This document shows, piece after piece, positions 48,401-55,620 of a stretch of DNA of 64,000 nucleotides; positions within the stretch are counted from its first letter, which is position 1; every line of letters starts with the position of its first letter. A model generated the notes under the pieces. The model saw only the letters and a list, made by a program, of their open reading frames with translations, was not told where the DNA came from and ran no database searches. The DNA comes from Pseudovibrio ascidiaceicola (GTDB lineage: Bacteria; Pseudomonadota; Alphaproteobacteria; Rhizobiales; Stappiaceae): contig NZ_FOSK01000009.1 of NCBI RefSeq assembly GCF_900114245.1, positions 1-64,000 on the forward strand. Reading direction: 5' to 3'. The translations under genes and the position numbers were made by a program.

Positions 48401-49750
48401 GGAAAGACCCTCAACAATTTCAGTTCCGGTGGAGGACAGGGAAGCGGTGATTTCATCGCTGCGGCTCGCCAGATTGTCAACGAGTGCTTCTGAGGTTTCA
48501 GAAAGACGGGTGTTGAGGTCTGTGCCGCGCTCGGTCAGGTTATCAATGAAGGAGTTTGCAGTAGAGGAGAACTCTTCATTGATGGAAGATCCGCGCTCGT
48601 GAAGTGTTTCAGAGAGCTTGGAGCCGGTGTCGGAGAGTGTTTCAACCAGCTCAGAGCCGGTAGAGGTGAGGCGCTCGACATAATCATCGGAGCGAACGGT
48701 CAGCGAGGAGACCATTTCGCTACCAGCTTCAGTGAAACTGTCGGTTGCTTCTGTGACGCGATTTTCGATCTTGCTTGTCATCTGCTCAAGCGTAGCGTCG
48801 ATCGAACCGGTTAGGCGTTCCCGGGCACGATCAACAGAGGAGGCGAATTCCTCTGATGTGTTCGCGAGCTGTGATGCAAGATTTTCGTGGGAGCCGGAGA
48901 TGGTTTCACGAACCAGCTCTGCGTTTGCCTGAATGGCTTCACGCTGGCTGACAAGTTCTTCCACCAGACGGCGAATTTTCAGTTCATTGTCATTATAGGA
49001 GTTCTCAAGGGAAGAGACTTCCTTATGAATGAGGACTTCCAGTTCGCTGGCACGTGCAATCGCGCGTTCAATGCCGTCGCCCATGGCGGCAGCTTCGCGG
49101 CGGATTGCCTGACCAACGTTCAGGATGCTTTCTTTTGCAACATCTTCAGGTTCAGCAAGACGAAGAGCAACTTCCGTCATACCCCGTGCGACGTTGCGCA
49201 TTTCCTGTGCACGCCAGAACAGGAGTGCCATGACCCAGACAAATGCGATTGGAACAACAATAAAGACGGAGATGAGAACCAGCGTCGGGTTTTCAAATAC
49301 GCCTGAGAAGGAGGATGATTTTTCGAGTTGAGCAGCAAAGGAGCCCCAGGACATCGCCAAGCCAAGGCTGGCCCAGACAACGGAGACTGCAAATGCAAAC
49401 CAAAACGGAGCTGCAGACGGCTTGCGCTGAAGAGCAAACATCAACGAGCCAATAGACTGGCGGTCATCGTTGCTTGCTGTCGGCGGGCGGCCACCACGGC
49501 CACGTTTGCGAACCTGTCTCGGTGCCTGATTTTCTTCTACAAGCTGAGCCAGTTTTTTATCAGAGGAAGGAGCTGTTGTTACAGACTCCGTTGCAGGGCT
49601 AGCAGACATTTGCGGGGGTTCCGCAATGGTGCTCTCCTGTTCACTGGATAAAATAGACTCTTGTGGAGCGCCAAAATCAGCCTGAAGGGCTTCTTCTACC
49701 GCTGACAGAGCCACTTCCGATGGAGCTTTCGCCTTCGGGGTGTTCGCCAT
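42482..49750 (-). CDS. gpr: Giant apolipoprotein-like coiled-coil protein, GPR/RgsE-type polar growth protein
   Basis: A 2422-residue protein. The N-terminus is cytoplasmic with a basic RKRGRGGRPP patch (about 80-89). Two transmembrane helices follow (FWFAFAVSVVWASLGLAMSW, about 115-134, and PTLVLISVFIVVPIAFVWVM, about 155-174). About 1900 residues of amphipathic helix come next, built from 11/22-residue repeats (TVSxTSSELxxTL style), with heptads of Thr, Ser, Glu and Leu. Then a Pro/Ala linker (PAPRAKRPQPAPAAAPQ) and a conserved C-terminal domain (WISDLLRRASDDED to YTMLAHASGRFD). This matches the Growth Pole Ring protein of Agrobacterium and RgsE of Sinorhizobium, which organise the growing pole. 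ATG 49750 has GAGG upstream; a longer frame to 49867 is unsupported. Confidence 0.88.
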   Translation of the reverse strand: MANTPKAKAPSEVALSAVEEALQADFGAPQESILSSEQESTIAEPPQMSASPATESVTTAPSSDKKLAQLVEENQAPRQVRKRGRGGRPPTASNDDRQSIGSLMFALQRKPSAAPFWFAFAVSVVWASLGLAMSWGSFAAQLEKSSSFSGVFENPTLVLISVFIVVPIAFVWVMALLFWRAQEMRNVARGMTEVALRLAEPEDVAKESILNVGQAIRREAAAMGDGIERAIARASELEVLIHKEVSSLENSYNDNELKIRRLVEELVSQREAIQANAELVRETISGSHENLASQLANTSEEFASSVDRARERLTGSIDATLEQMTSKIENRVTEATDSFTEAGSEMVSSLTVRSDDYVERLTSTGSELVETLSDTGSKLSETLHERGSSINEEFSSTANSFIDNLTERGTDLNTRLSETSEALVDNLASRSDEITASLSSTGTEIVEGLSTRGNEISDLLAERGDALNATLGAAGAELSATITDQTEAMKGVLQAQGTELTASIEETVSSVTAQFVGASSDLTQTLVTTSGDVVGQISAANTELNSTLTNGLSEFTSSVSQTSAELAQTLVITTSTVTEQLTEANASLTDTLNVSVQSISSAAEGASSEVSAVLSSGVTELSASVTSASSELSQALATTTSTVTDQINSANDTLTETMNLGVVSINQSVETAGSELTTTLLTASSEVTEKITTANDNLTETLKGGIDTITRTVDGVSGELSQSLDSGVELLSQTVSNTTSVMAETMESGVTNLNESVYGASAQLTETLDTSASNFTASVSGATANITEALEEGVSSLSTTVSGAKEHISEALEGGVVTLSETVNAAGSQISTIMDSGVGSLTDSVKTADTIISETLNTGVGNLSETVNAASSQISTIMDSGVGSLTDSVKTANTIISETLDTGVGSLNETVNSASSQISTLMETGVGSLNETVNTANTQLTDTLNLTVTTVSDQFGSANAQLHETLETSISGITDHFTSASTRLSDEILTRGEEINANLSLTSGRLIDTITGRTEEMMGVVDERVTNLDTALRSTGEQAAEGIANRGREINEAIAVQCTDFIDTLSHRSTEVSEVLRGAGESIIADLSLRGGDIATRLDDTANTLGTTITVSGGELADRLGNVSTQIYESITINGAELDQRLAERGAEVAETISKQTSAFKTALESTTTDITGALGLRTEELADKLADTGTQLAYLIGSRGERVTADLTEIGDRITETLDIRGRALNDGLASKLAELEQVVTESGSDLVQSLDLRSQNIGESFDNRIETLDAKLEERTSTFEQSFDTRAAALTETIESRTTKLADAVEQGTGIIASTLEEKTQSISKILEDRTDIIAVNLSERVEQVGVSLSNRAEKIGEILAQRSEAIEETISTSLSTFDQAVGDKVEAAATVISDRAEHLAESLSTGTERIDEALDARAKQISETLVSRTREIAKAFHDGQTEINEALDSRLEEAGSIIVKQSKNLTDALSEQVAEINVSLGSKVFEVAETLDSRSKALETILTDRLEAISSTMGDESEKAATTLTSAMAEATSSLGSESTRVRDLILEVVGQASDRLAQERDLTTEKVVSSVEQLSGTLSKEGERLQEIVSNSIGEARNSLEGEGEKAAAAVSDAMATVRGTLTKEGDEVAQRVLSTVAQAANALAVESENARAMYTATLAEMSGALTGESDKVRGDLSQTIELVTGRLSAESERSKTILAESAEDVRKLLAGETDEVRARVFTTIEEAAGTLSTRVKSVADELLVKAENLNDAFGSRSAELSEIIGKDGSELITAIENRAHDLTTRVNEVQNAILDAVAVKGREVSDRFAQNGLQATRDLVEAGDKIVTAIDERSNIATTRLDDSRERMQADMNVLLNAVSTKGQEVAETVTRQGAVATDALTQTIDGIGNTIEDRTRMAVNVMTGTKERLETDVSEILTRLNASNGSLRQILASASENLSEVETNLANRAGEFRTAIDRAVTETEAANATIENQVGQLRNTTHTVLADAAKIAGRMEDQNQLLGQAIADLEATNTHVDSRFTDRRMAIEMVADTLIKKTSDVEVLMANYTNTLGDTLEVADDKAREVSGMLRAAAEAATKSVTEQFESMRMTAGMEGQKARDAVKAAHDDILHDMKSTVTEASERFTDATSRMREVARSVHHELEATRSELNAGILALPDEAEASTSALRRIVSEQVKALEELSTIVSRQSSQFDVSTPAEPARAVNAAPAAVAATSQYAAAEAPTLQQVAATGAKPARMAPSPRRMEAPAPRAKRPQPAPAAAPQGNGTSKGWISDLLRRASDDEDTMGGHPRDTANARTPQHMVESLNSLSMDIARAVDHETFVDLWERYKRGERDVFTRRLYTLQGQQTFDEIRQKYGRDPEFRSAVERYIQDFEQLLSQVSRSDSDNQLGQTYLTSDTGKVYTMLAHASGRFD
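46977..47372 (-). repeat. Tandem 132-bp repeats inside gpr
   Basis: Three consecutive 132-base units (44 codons each) start at about 46977, 47109 and 47241. Each encodes a pair of 22-residue helices of the type SETLNTGVGNLSETVNAASS followed by QISTIMDSGVGSLTDSVKTA. The two downstream units are nearly identical at DNA level (CTGTCCATGATCGTGGA shared), the third is more diverged. They are a recent in-frame duplication within the coiled-coil rod. Confidence 0.8.
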
Positions 49751-50136
49751 ATCTCGCCTCGCGTCCGTACTCTCTACTTGCCGGTCGTCAGCACATCTTT
49801 CGCCTTTTGTGCCGGCGCCGTCACCACAAGGTGTCCGTCCTACGCGAAATACATTCCTCCCAAACAAGAACGCATTTCAGACAACAATAGGTTTGGCCCC
49901 ATGCAATCCGACAGCTCTGAATTGAGAGCACCGTCGAACTTCTAGGGCCAAAAACAGGGAGTTTTCAGAATCAAAGCGGACCGTTAATGTTAACGGTACC
50001 TTAAGATTTAGATTTCCCCACCTTGCAGCTACCCTTAACCTAATGGCACAATCCGGTGGACTGTACAACAGAAGTTGCCGGGATTTTTAGGTGCCCTACG
50101 ATAAGTCACAGGCAGCAATTTTGGGGGGAACTCACT
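49751..50136. other. Intergenic control region of gpr and the 50.1-kb gene
   Basis: About 386 bases between divergent starts. It holds the perfect 18-base palindrome ACCGTTAA-TG-TTAACGGT (49980-49997) and a TTAA-N7-TTAA CtrA box reported separately. No further gene is seen. Confidence 0.55.
49990..50004. promoter_or_regulatory. CtrA box candidate upstream of gpr
   Basis: TTAA-CGGTACC-TTAA is an exact match to the alphaproteobacterial CtrA full site (TTAA-N7-TTAA). It lies in the divergent region, 240 bases from the gpr start and 133 bases from the start at 50137, and overlaps an 18-base palindrome. A further TTAACCTAA occurs at about 50037-50044. CtrA control of polar growth would make sense, but this is inference. 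Confidence 0.5.
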
Positions 50137-50433
50137 ATGGCTAATCGCGAAAATTCTCCAGTCAGTTCTAAAGGTTCCAATCGTCCGAGTCCCACACAAC
50201 TCAAATGGTTAAGGCGAGGTCTTAACGAAGCAGGTGGAAAGTTACCGCTGTTCGATGAGAGCGGTCGACAAGTGCCAGCTGCAACTGTGCGGGCGTGTAT
50301 TGCAGCAGGGTGGGCGGAGCCTTGGTTTTCCAACCCGTTGAAGCCGGATTGGCTCGTCTGCAAGCTGACCGATGAGGGACGTGCGATGCTGGAGCGCGAT
50401 GGTAATTCGAAAAATCTTGTTAACCATCTTTAA
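50137..50433 (+). CDS. Small conserved protein of unknown function
   Basis: A 98-residue basic soluble protein. The sequence runs QLKWLRRGLNEAGGKLPLFD, then VRACIAAGWAEPWFSNPLKP and LTDEGRAMLERDG. The closing LTDEGRAML is common at the end of winged-helix domains, so a DNA-binding fold is possible, but I cannot assign a family. ATG 50137 follows a GGGGGGAA stretch; a longer frame from 50056 has no ribosome site. It is divergent from gpr and shares its control region, including the CtrA box. Conservation beside gpr in related genomes would be informative. Confidence 0.65.
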   Translation: MANRENSPVSSKGSNRPSPTQLKWLRRGLNEAGGKLPLFDESGRQVPAATVRACIAAGWAEPWFSNPLKPDWLVCKLTDEGRAMLERDGNSKNLVNHL

Positions 50434-50524
50434 CAGAGCGCCTTGTCAATTTTAACGTGTAATGGCAGTGAGGACCGGTGACGGGTTCACGAGTCTAGAT
50501 TTGAATCTGGGCGGTAGGATCTTG

Positions 50525-50681
50525 TTAACCATGAAATAAAAACCTGTGTTTTCTTTTGGGGACTAGATTCCGTTGCCTATGGGAAATGAGGGGTAGAGTC
50601 ACTGCAGAGTCTTGGTGGTGGCAGGGTTTGAGTCACTCAAGCGAATCAACTTTCAGAATATCGCGATAACTTTGAGTCACT
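50525..50681. promoter_or_regulatory. Upstream region of hpt: CtrA half site and triple GAGTCACT repeat
   Basis: GAGTCACT occurs three times in direct orientation at 50596-50603, 50630-50637 and 50674-50681, the last two within TTTGAGTCACT. TTAACCAT, the CtrA half-site consensus, is at 50525-50532. The stretch 50434-50715 has no other gene. The repeats end 34 bases before the Hpt start codon and may bind a regulator. Confidence 0.4.
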
Positions 50682-50715
50682 TGGCTGTGTTTGGAGGCCT
50701 GACGTAAACTTGGCT

Positions 50716-51051
50716 ATGGAACTACATAAAACTACAAGTGCTATATGTAGGGATCACTTCTCTTCTGTGACGTTTGATGACCCGGATTTGCAAGTTCAGA
50801 TTCTGGAAATGTTTGCTCACCAGATAGAAGAGTTCCGTCGGGGATTGCGCGAGACAATGGGAACAGAAACCCTTTGTGCTTTGCTGCATCGCTTTAAGGG
50901 CTCTGCGCGCGGCGTTGGTGCGTTTGCGCTTGGGGAGGCGCTGGAGCAAGCTGAGCAGGAAGCTGCGAACGGAACTGTGCCATTGCTAATGACTGTTGAG
51001 AGTTGCCTTGCCGAGGTCTCGGCGGATCTCTCAGAGCTGCAGAATTCGTAA
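50716..51051 (+). CDS. Histidine phosphotransfer (Hpt) domain protein
   Basis: A 111-residue stand-alone Hpt domain that relays phosphoryl groups between a hybrid histidine kinase and a response regulator. The phosphorylatable His is H58 in LLHRFKGSARGVGAFAL, matching HxxKGSA. The surrounding four-helix bundle (VQILEMFAHQIEEFRRGL before it, ALEQAEQEAANG after it) has normal length. ATG 50716 is preferred to the TTG six bases upstream. No kinase or receiver gene is adjacent; the neighbourhood of the polar growth gene suggests, without proof, a cell-cycle relay. Confidence 0.85.
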   Translation: MELHKTTSAICRDHFSSVTFDDPDLQVQILEMFAHQIEEFRRGLRETMGTETLCALLHRFKGSARGVGAFALGEALEQAEQEAANGTVPLLMTVESCLAEVSADLSELQNS

Positions 51052-51130
51052 AGTATGATTGGCTGTGCGGGTTTGACCATAAGGTCTGGTCCAGAAGTTC
51101 TTGAATAGCTGGGCGCCTGCATGTATCTGA

Positions 51131-51493
<363 letters not shown>

Positions 51494-51513
51494 TCAGCTG
51501 CAGAGCTTGAATG

Positions 51514-51547
51514 AAAAAAGGCTGGTCCGATTGGGCCAGCCTTTTTT
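51514..51547. terminator. Terminator after the ferredoxin gene
   Basis: AAAAAAGGCTGGTCC, GATT, GGGCCAGCCTTTTTT: a fifteen-position stem with one wobble-type mismatch, bidirectional between convergent genes. Confidence 0.9.
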
Positions 51548-51566
51548 GTTGTGTGGTTGGAAGCGT

Positions 51567-52784
51567 TTACTCAGCGCCAACTGCTTGTGGCTGGCGGGCA
51601 GGGACCCATACGGTTTCCATGCCAGGTTCCGGATTGCGCGGGATCATGCGGCTCAGGATCAGGCTGACGGCAGCCATGGATGCGCCTGCGATGAACACCA
51701 ATGCAGGAGAGAAGAGCCAGATTGTGCCGAATACCACTGGAATCACCACAGCTGCGATGTGGTTGATGGTAAAGTCGACTGCGGAGGTTGGTGCAATGTC
51801 TGCCGGATCTGCGATCTTCTGGAAGTAGGTCTTCATTGCGATGGCCATGGCGAAGAAAGCATGGTCGATCACGTAAAGGGTGCCAGCCACGTACACGTTG
51901 GTGACGAAGGCGTAGGACAAGAAGACGATGATCAAGCCGACATATTCGCAAGTCAGTGCGGTTCGCTCGCCAACCCGGCCAATGAAGGCGCCTATCTTTG
52001 GTGCAAGGAACATGTTGATCGCGCCATTCAGCAGAAACAGAGCTGCGACTTCATGTACTTCGTAACCGAAACGCTCGACCATCAGGAAGCCAGCGAAGAC
52101 TGTAAAGATCTGACGGCGGGCGCCACTCATGAAGGTGAGTGCATAGTACAACCAGTAGCGTTTGCGTAGGATCAGCTTTTTGTGCTGTTCCACGTGTGCT
52201 TTGTATTTTGGGAAGGCAAAGGCTGCAAAGATGGTCAGGGCCATGCCTGCAATCCCTGCCCATAGGAAGACTTGCTCATAGGACAGGTCGAACGTCTTCC
52301 AGCCGATCATGATCGAGCCATAGATGCACAATGAGACCAGCGATGAGACCGCAATAATCTGTCCGAGGAGCGCGGGGGCATCTTTCTTTGGCAACCACTG
52401 CAGGGATAGAGACTGCTTGAGCGTTTCGTAGTAGTGGAAGCCGAAAGACATGATGAGGGTGGTGGCATAAAAGCCGATCGCGGATGGGAAGTATCCTGTA
52501 ATTGCAATGCCGAAGCCCATCAGACCCAAGGAGATCAACGTGAACGTTTGTTCTTTGAAGATCAACAGCATGAAAATGACTGTGAATGCCAGCAGGCCAG
52601 GGATTTCGCGGATAGATTGCTGTATGCCGATTTCCTGTCCGGTGAAATCGAGCGTGTTGACGGCAAAGTTATTGATGAGGTTCCACCACACAGAAAACGA
52701 AAGCTGTGAGGCGACGGTGAGGACCAACAAAAATACAAAGGGTGAGCGCCAGTCGGCTCTGATGTCTTTAATGATATTCAACAT
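51567..52784 (-). CDS. MFS transporter of unknown substrate
   Basis: A 405-residue inner-membrane protein with about eleven to twelve hydrophobic segments, such as PFVFLLVLTVASQLSFSVWW at the N-terminus and FGYEVHEVAALFLLNGAINM in the second half. The loop IGAFIGRVGERTALTCEYVG is MFS-like. No substrate signature is recognised. It is divergent from an AraC-type regulator with 108 bases between starts, so it is probably the regulated target. ATG 52784 has a weak ribosome site. Confidence 0.8.
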   Translation of the reverse strand: MLNIIKDIRADWRSPFVFLLVLTVASQLSFSVWWNLINNFAVNTLDFTGQEIGIQQSIREIPGLLAFTVIFMLLIFKEQTFTLISLGLMGFGIAITGYFPSAIGFYATTLIMSFGFHYYETLKQSLSLQWLPKKDAPALLGQIIAVSSLVSLCIYGSIMIGWKTFDLSYEQVFLWAGIAGMALTIFAAFAFPKYKAHVEQHKKLILRKRYWLYYALTFMSGARRQIFTVFAGFLMVERFGYEVHEVAALFLLNGAINMFLAPKIGAFIGRVGERTALTCEYVGLIIVFLSYAFVTNVYVAGTLYVIDHAFFAMAIAMKTYFQKIADPADIAPTSAVDFTINHIAAVVIPVVFGTIWLFSPALVFIAGASMAAVSLILSRMIPRNPEPGMETVWVPARQPQAVGAE

Positions 52785-52892
52785 GGTGCTTCGTTCTTAG
52801 AAATGAGTTTTGCAATTAAGTAAGCGAAAAGTTTGTTTACGTGATAGCACTAGTTTGCCAAAAAATATCTTGAAGTCGCCAAGAGGTGTTTG

Positions 52893-53678
52893 ATGCCTAT
52901 TCATGCTGATGTTTTTGCAGACCCACATGAGGTGGATCGTCCGCAACCCATTGTTGCTTATGCGGTAGATATGCCCATTGGCGGACAAGGGGCGCCGCAT
53001 GCACACTCACGCGGACAGCTGGTTCATATCATGCAGGGCTCCACGACGGTGTTTACCGAGGAGGGAACATTTGTTGTGCCACCAGAGCGTGCGGTCTGGG
53101 TTCCAGGTGGGATGATGCATCGCACTGTCTATCCGATCAAAACGCAGTTTCGGAGCCTGTATCTGCGAGAGGATTGGTCTGCGCGGCTTTCTGATAAGCC
53201 TGTTGTGGTGCAGGTGACGCCGCTCTTACGTGAGTTGATACAGGAGATTATGTCCGCGCCCCGGGACTATGCGCTTGATGGGTCTACTGCGCGGATTGCG
53301 CAGGTGATTGTTGACCAGTTGAAGAGCTTGCCAGATGCGCCGCTGCAATTGCCTATGCCAGTTAATCATGCGCTTTTGAAAGAGCTTTGTCAGTCTATCC
53401 TGTCATGCCCTGCGCACTTGCCGAGCCTTGCGGATGCTGCTGAGCGGACGCTTATGTCTCAGCGCACGTTTGAGCGGCGGTTTTTTGATGAGACGGGCTG
53501 GAGCTATCGCAAGTGGTGTGGGCAGGCCAAGCTGTTCCGAGCTTTGGAGTTACTCTCTGCAGGCCGGAGTGTGGGTGATGTAGCTTTCAAACTTGGTTAT
53601 GAAGGGCCAAGCCCATTCATCTCTCAGTTCCGCAAAGCGTTTGGCACGACGCCGGGTAAATACTTCAAGACTGCGTAG
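52893..53678 (+). CDS. AraC family transcriptional regulator with cupin sensor
   Basis: A 261-residue regulator. Residues about 20-90 form a cupin-type sensor (GAPHAHSRGQLVHIMQGSTT and PERAVWVPGGMMHRTV). Residues about 160-261 are the double helix-turn-helix AraC domain (LADAAERTLMSQRTFERRF and SVGDVAFKLGYEGPSPFISQ, ending FGTTPGKYFKT). ATG 52893 follows AGAGG; the TTG just before it is not needed. It is divergent from the MFS gene and probably controls it. The effector is unknown. Confidence 0.9.
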   Translation: MPIHADVFADPHEVDRPQPIVAYAVDMPIGGQGAPHAHSRGQLVHIMQGSTTVFTEEGTFVVPPERAVWVPGGMMHRTVYPIKTQFRSLYLREDWSARLSDKPVVVQVTPLLRELIQEIMSAPRDYALDGSTARIAQVIVDQLKSLPDAPLQLPMPVNHALLKELCQSILSCPAHLPSLADAAERTLMSQRTFERRFFDETGWSYRKWCGQAKLFRALELLSAGRSVGDVAFKLGYEGPSPFISQFRKAFGTTPGKYFKTA

Positions 53679-53684
53679 CGCTGT

Positions 53685-55388
53685 TTACTTGCTTGCGCCG
53701 CATGCGCGGATGAAATCGCGAACATGCTTGGCGCTGCCTTTGAGGCTCACATTGTAGATTGCATAGCCGCCCAGATTGATCTTCAACTCGTTGTCTCGTG
53801 CCATTCGGTTCCAGAGTGAGGAGCCATTACTCAAAGTGAGGAGTGGCAGGGAAACACCGGCCTCCTGATTCAACGAACTGCCAACGCCAACATAGCTTTC
53901 CTTGAAGCGTCTCGTGCTTAGCGAAATCAGGATACTATCGCCTTCCTGGAGTGCAGGAACGGTTGACTGAAACATGATCTCGATATCACCGCTTCCAGCT
54001 AGGCAGCGGGCATAAAAGTCTGTGTCGTCTGTTTCTGGCACGCCATGGACCAAAACGGCGCTCTTGTCGCCTGCACCGGTTGGGAGGCCTGACACCCAGA
54101 CATAAGGACCGTCAAATCCATTCAATGGAGCCTTTTCCTGAAGGAACTTGTCGGGATTTGGCAGAAGGTCTTGTGTTATGAGGTCTGTGTTTTGCTCATG
54201 GAAAACAAAATGTTGAGCCGCTCTTCCGTTGCTGTTGAGGGCGCAGGAGAAGTTGAAGGGCACGTACATGCCCTGACTTTGGTAGACACCGCGGCCCGCG
54301 AGCTTGTCTCCTGTTCGTACCAGTACCGGTTTCTGGTTTATCTGCTGATTGGTGAAGGTGCCGAGGCCCAGATAGACAGGCGGCAGCTCTGAAAGGGAGT
54401 TCTTGGTCGCAATGATCTTACTGCCCAGTGTTGAGCAAGCGCGGCGGGCCTTCCAGAGTGGTTCGGCTACATTGATTACCAGGTCATCTTCCGGTGCGAT
54501 CTGGCTGTTTTTCAATGGCGGTAAGTCTTGTGTCACAACCTGCGTTGGAGGTGCTGCCTGTGGAGATGTGCTATCCCGCTTCAGCTTGTAATAACATGCT
54601 TTTCTTGCGGCAGGATCTGGGTCTCCGAAGAAGTCAGTCCGGCAATGAACATCACCTTTCGCGGTCTTTTCATAAAACGCGCCGGGTCTGCCGAAGCGAA
54701 CCGTTGTCGCGTAAGGTAACTCACAGACTTGAAATTCAAGGGCACATTTACGCCATCCGTCCTTCGTAAATTCAGGAAGTTGCGGAATGGGGGTGATCAC
54801 ACCACCTGAGCTGGCGGACTTGATCTGTTTCTTTAGCGAAGACGAACTGGCACTTACCGTATTTACGGTTTTGCGAGCGTACGGTTTGTTGCCAACATAG
54901 AAGATGCCAGAACAGCCTTTATCCGTCCAAAGATGTGACGGGACGACGCCCCAGCTTTCATTGAGTTTGCAGAGCGCTGAGGAGGTCTGGCGCAGCAACT
55001 GGACGTAATTGCGGTTGGCGTTCGAGATCTTGCATTTGGTGTAGCCAGCATTCTCAGAAGCGCAAACAACCACGTTGGTGCCATCAAGACGATCTGGTGT
55101 GTTGGCGATATGGTTTGCAGTTGAAGGCCTGTGCGTCGGATCGCTGCTATGTATGTTATCGCCCTCAGGTTGTCTGGTGAGGGTGTTGGTCAGGCAATCG
55201 ATGAATTCCGGGCTGTCCAAAGCTACATCGGTTTTGTCGAGGCAGCTTTCAATTATGAGCGCTGGAATAAGCGAGTTAATGGGCGGAATTGTTGTCGCGT
55301 TGGCATTGGCAGCAAGGAACGGTGCAATGAAGGCGATGGTGCCTGCCGATGTCCTTGTAAACAGTTGCCACAAAATAGATTTGCTCAC
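53685..55388 (-). CDS. Secreted multidomain Cys-rich protein (DUF3011-like plus lectin-like domains)
   Basis: A 567-residue exported protein with a Sec signal (residues about 1-31, LAANANA). Residues about 106-165 resemble DUF3011 (VVCASENAGYTKCKI, WTDKGCSGIF; four Cys). Residues about 211-267 carry the WRKCALEFQVCELP...RFGRPGAFYE...FGDPDPAARKACYY pattern, seen in carbohydrate-binding modules of the W-CA-E-C-YG type. The remaining 300 residues are beta-rich with no recognised family. A Ser-rich linker (SASSSSLKKQ) and a Pro-rich linker separate the parts. It probably acts in the periplasm or outside; ligand and role are unknown. Adjacent genes do not clarify it. Confidence 0.6.
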   Translation of the reverse strand: MSKSILWQLFTRTSAGTIAFIAPFLAANANATTIPPINSLIPALIIESCLDKTDVALDSPEFIDCLTNTLTRQPEGDNIHSSDPTHRPSTANHIANTPDRLDGTNVVVCASENAGYTKCKISNANRNYVQLLRQTSSALCKLNESWGVVPSHLWTDKGCSGIFYVGNKPYARKTVNTVSASSSSLKKQIKSASSGGVITPIPQLPEFTKDGWRKCALEFQVCELPYATTVRFGRPGAFYEKTAKGDVHCRTDFFGDPDPAARKACYYKLKRDSTSPQAAPPTQVVTQDLPPLKNSQIAPEDDLVINVAEPLWKARRACSTLGSKIIATKNSLSELPPVYLGLGTFTNQQINQKPVLVRTGDKLAGRGVYQSQGMYVPFNFSCALNSNGRAAQHFVFHEQNTDLITQDLLPNPDKFLQEKAPLNGFDGPYVWVSGLPTGAGDKSAVLVHGVPETDDTDFYARCLAGSGDIEIMFQSTVPALQEGDSILISLSTRRFKESYVGVGSSLNQEAGVSLPLLTLSNGSSLWNRMARDNELKINLGGYAIYNVSLKGSAKHVRDFIRACGASK

Positions 55389-55620
55389 AGCATAGCCTCT
55401 CTTAGCCCTTCTGGTGCACTTGTTGCCTAACGCAATCAGCTTGCGCCCAGCTGAAAGCGTGTTGCAGCTTCTACTCCAAAATAGGTGTGAAGCATGCTTT
55501 TTGCCAAGCGCGGTTGCTGTCTAGATCTCAATGCTACTTGCAGTCTAGTTGTAAAATTACAAAAAGGGGAGGTTAAATGCGTTGTGTCGTTTGATTGAAA
55601 CCAATCAAGCGGAACACGCT

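Noticed and set aside
50440-50540. Possible tRNA-like sequence (GGTTCACGAGTCTAGATTTGA region)
   Set aside because: No cloverleaf stems or acceptor stem could be paired around the T-loop-like motif.
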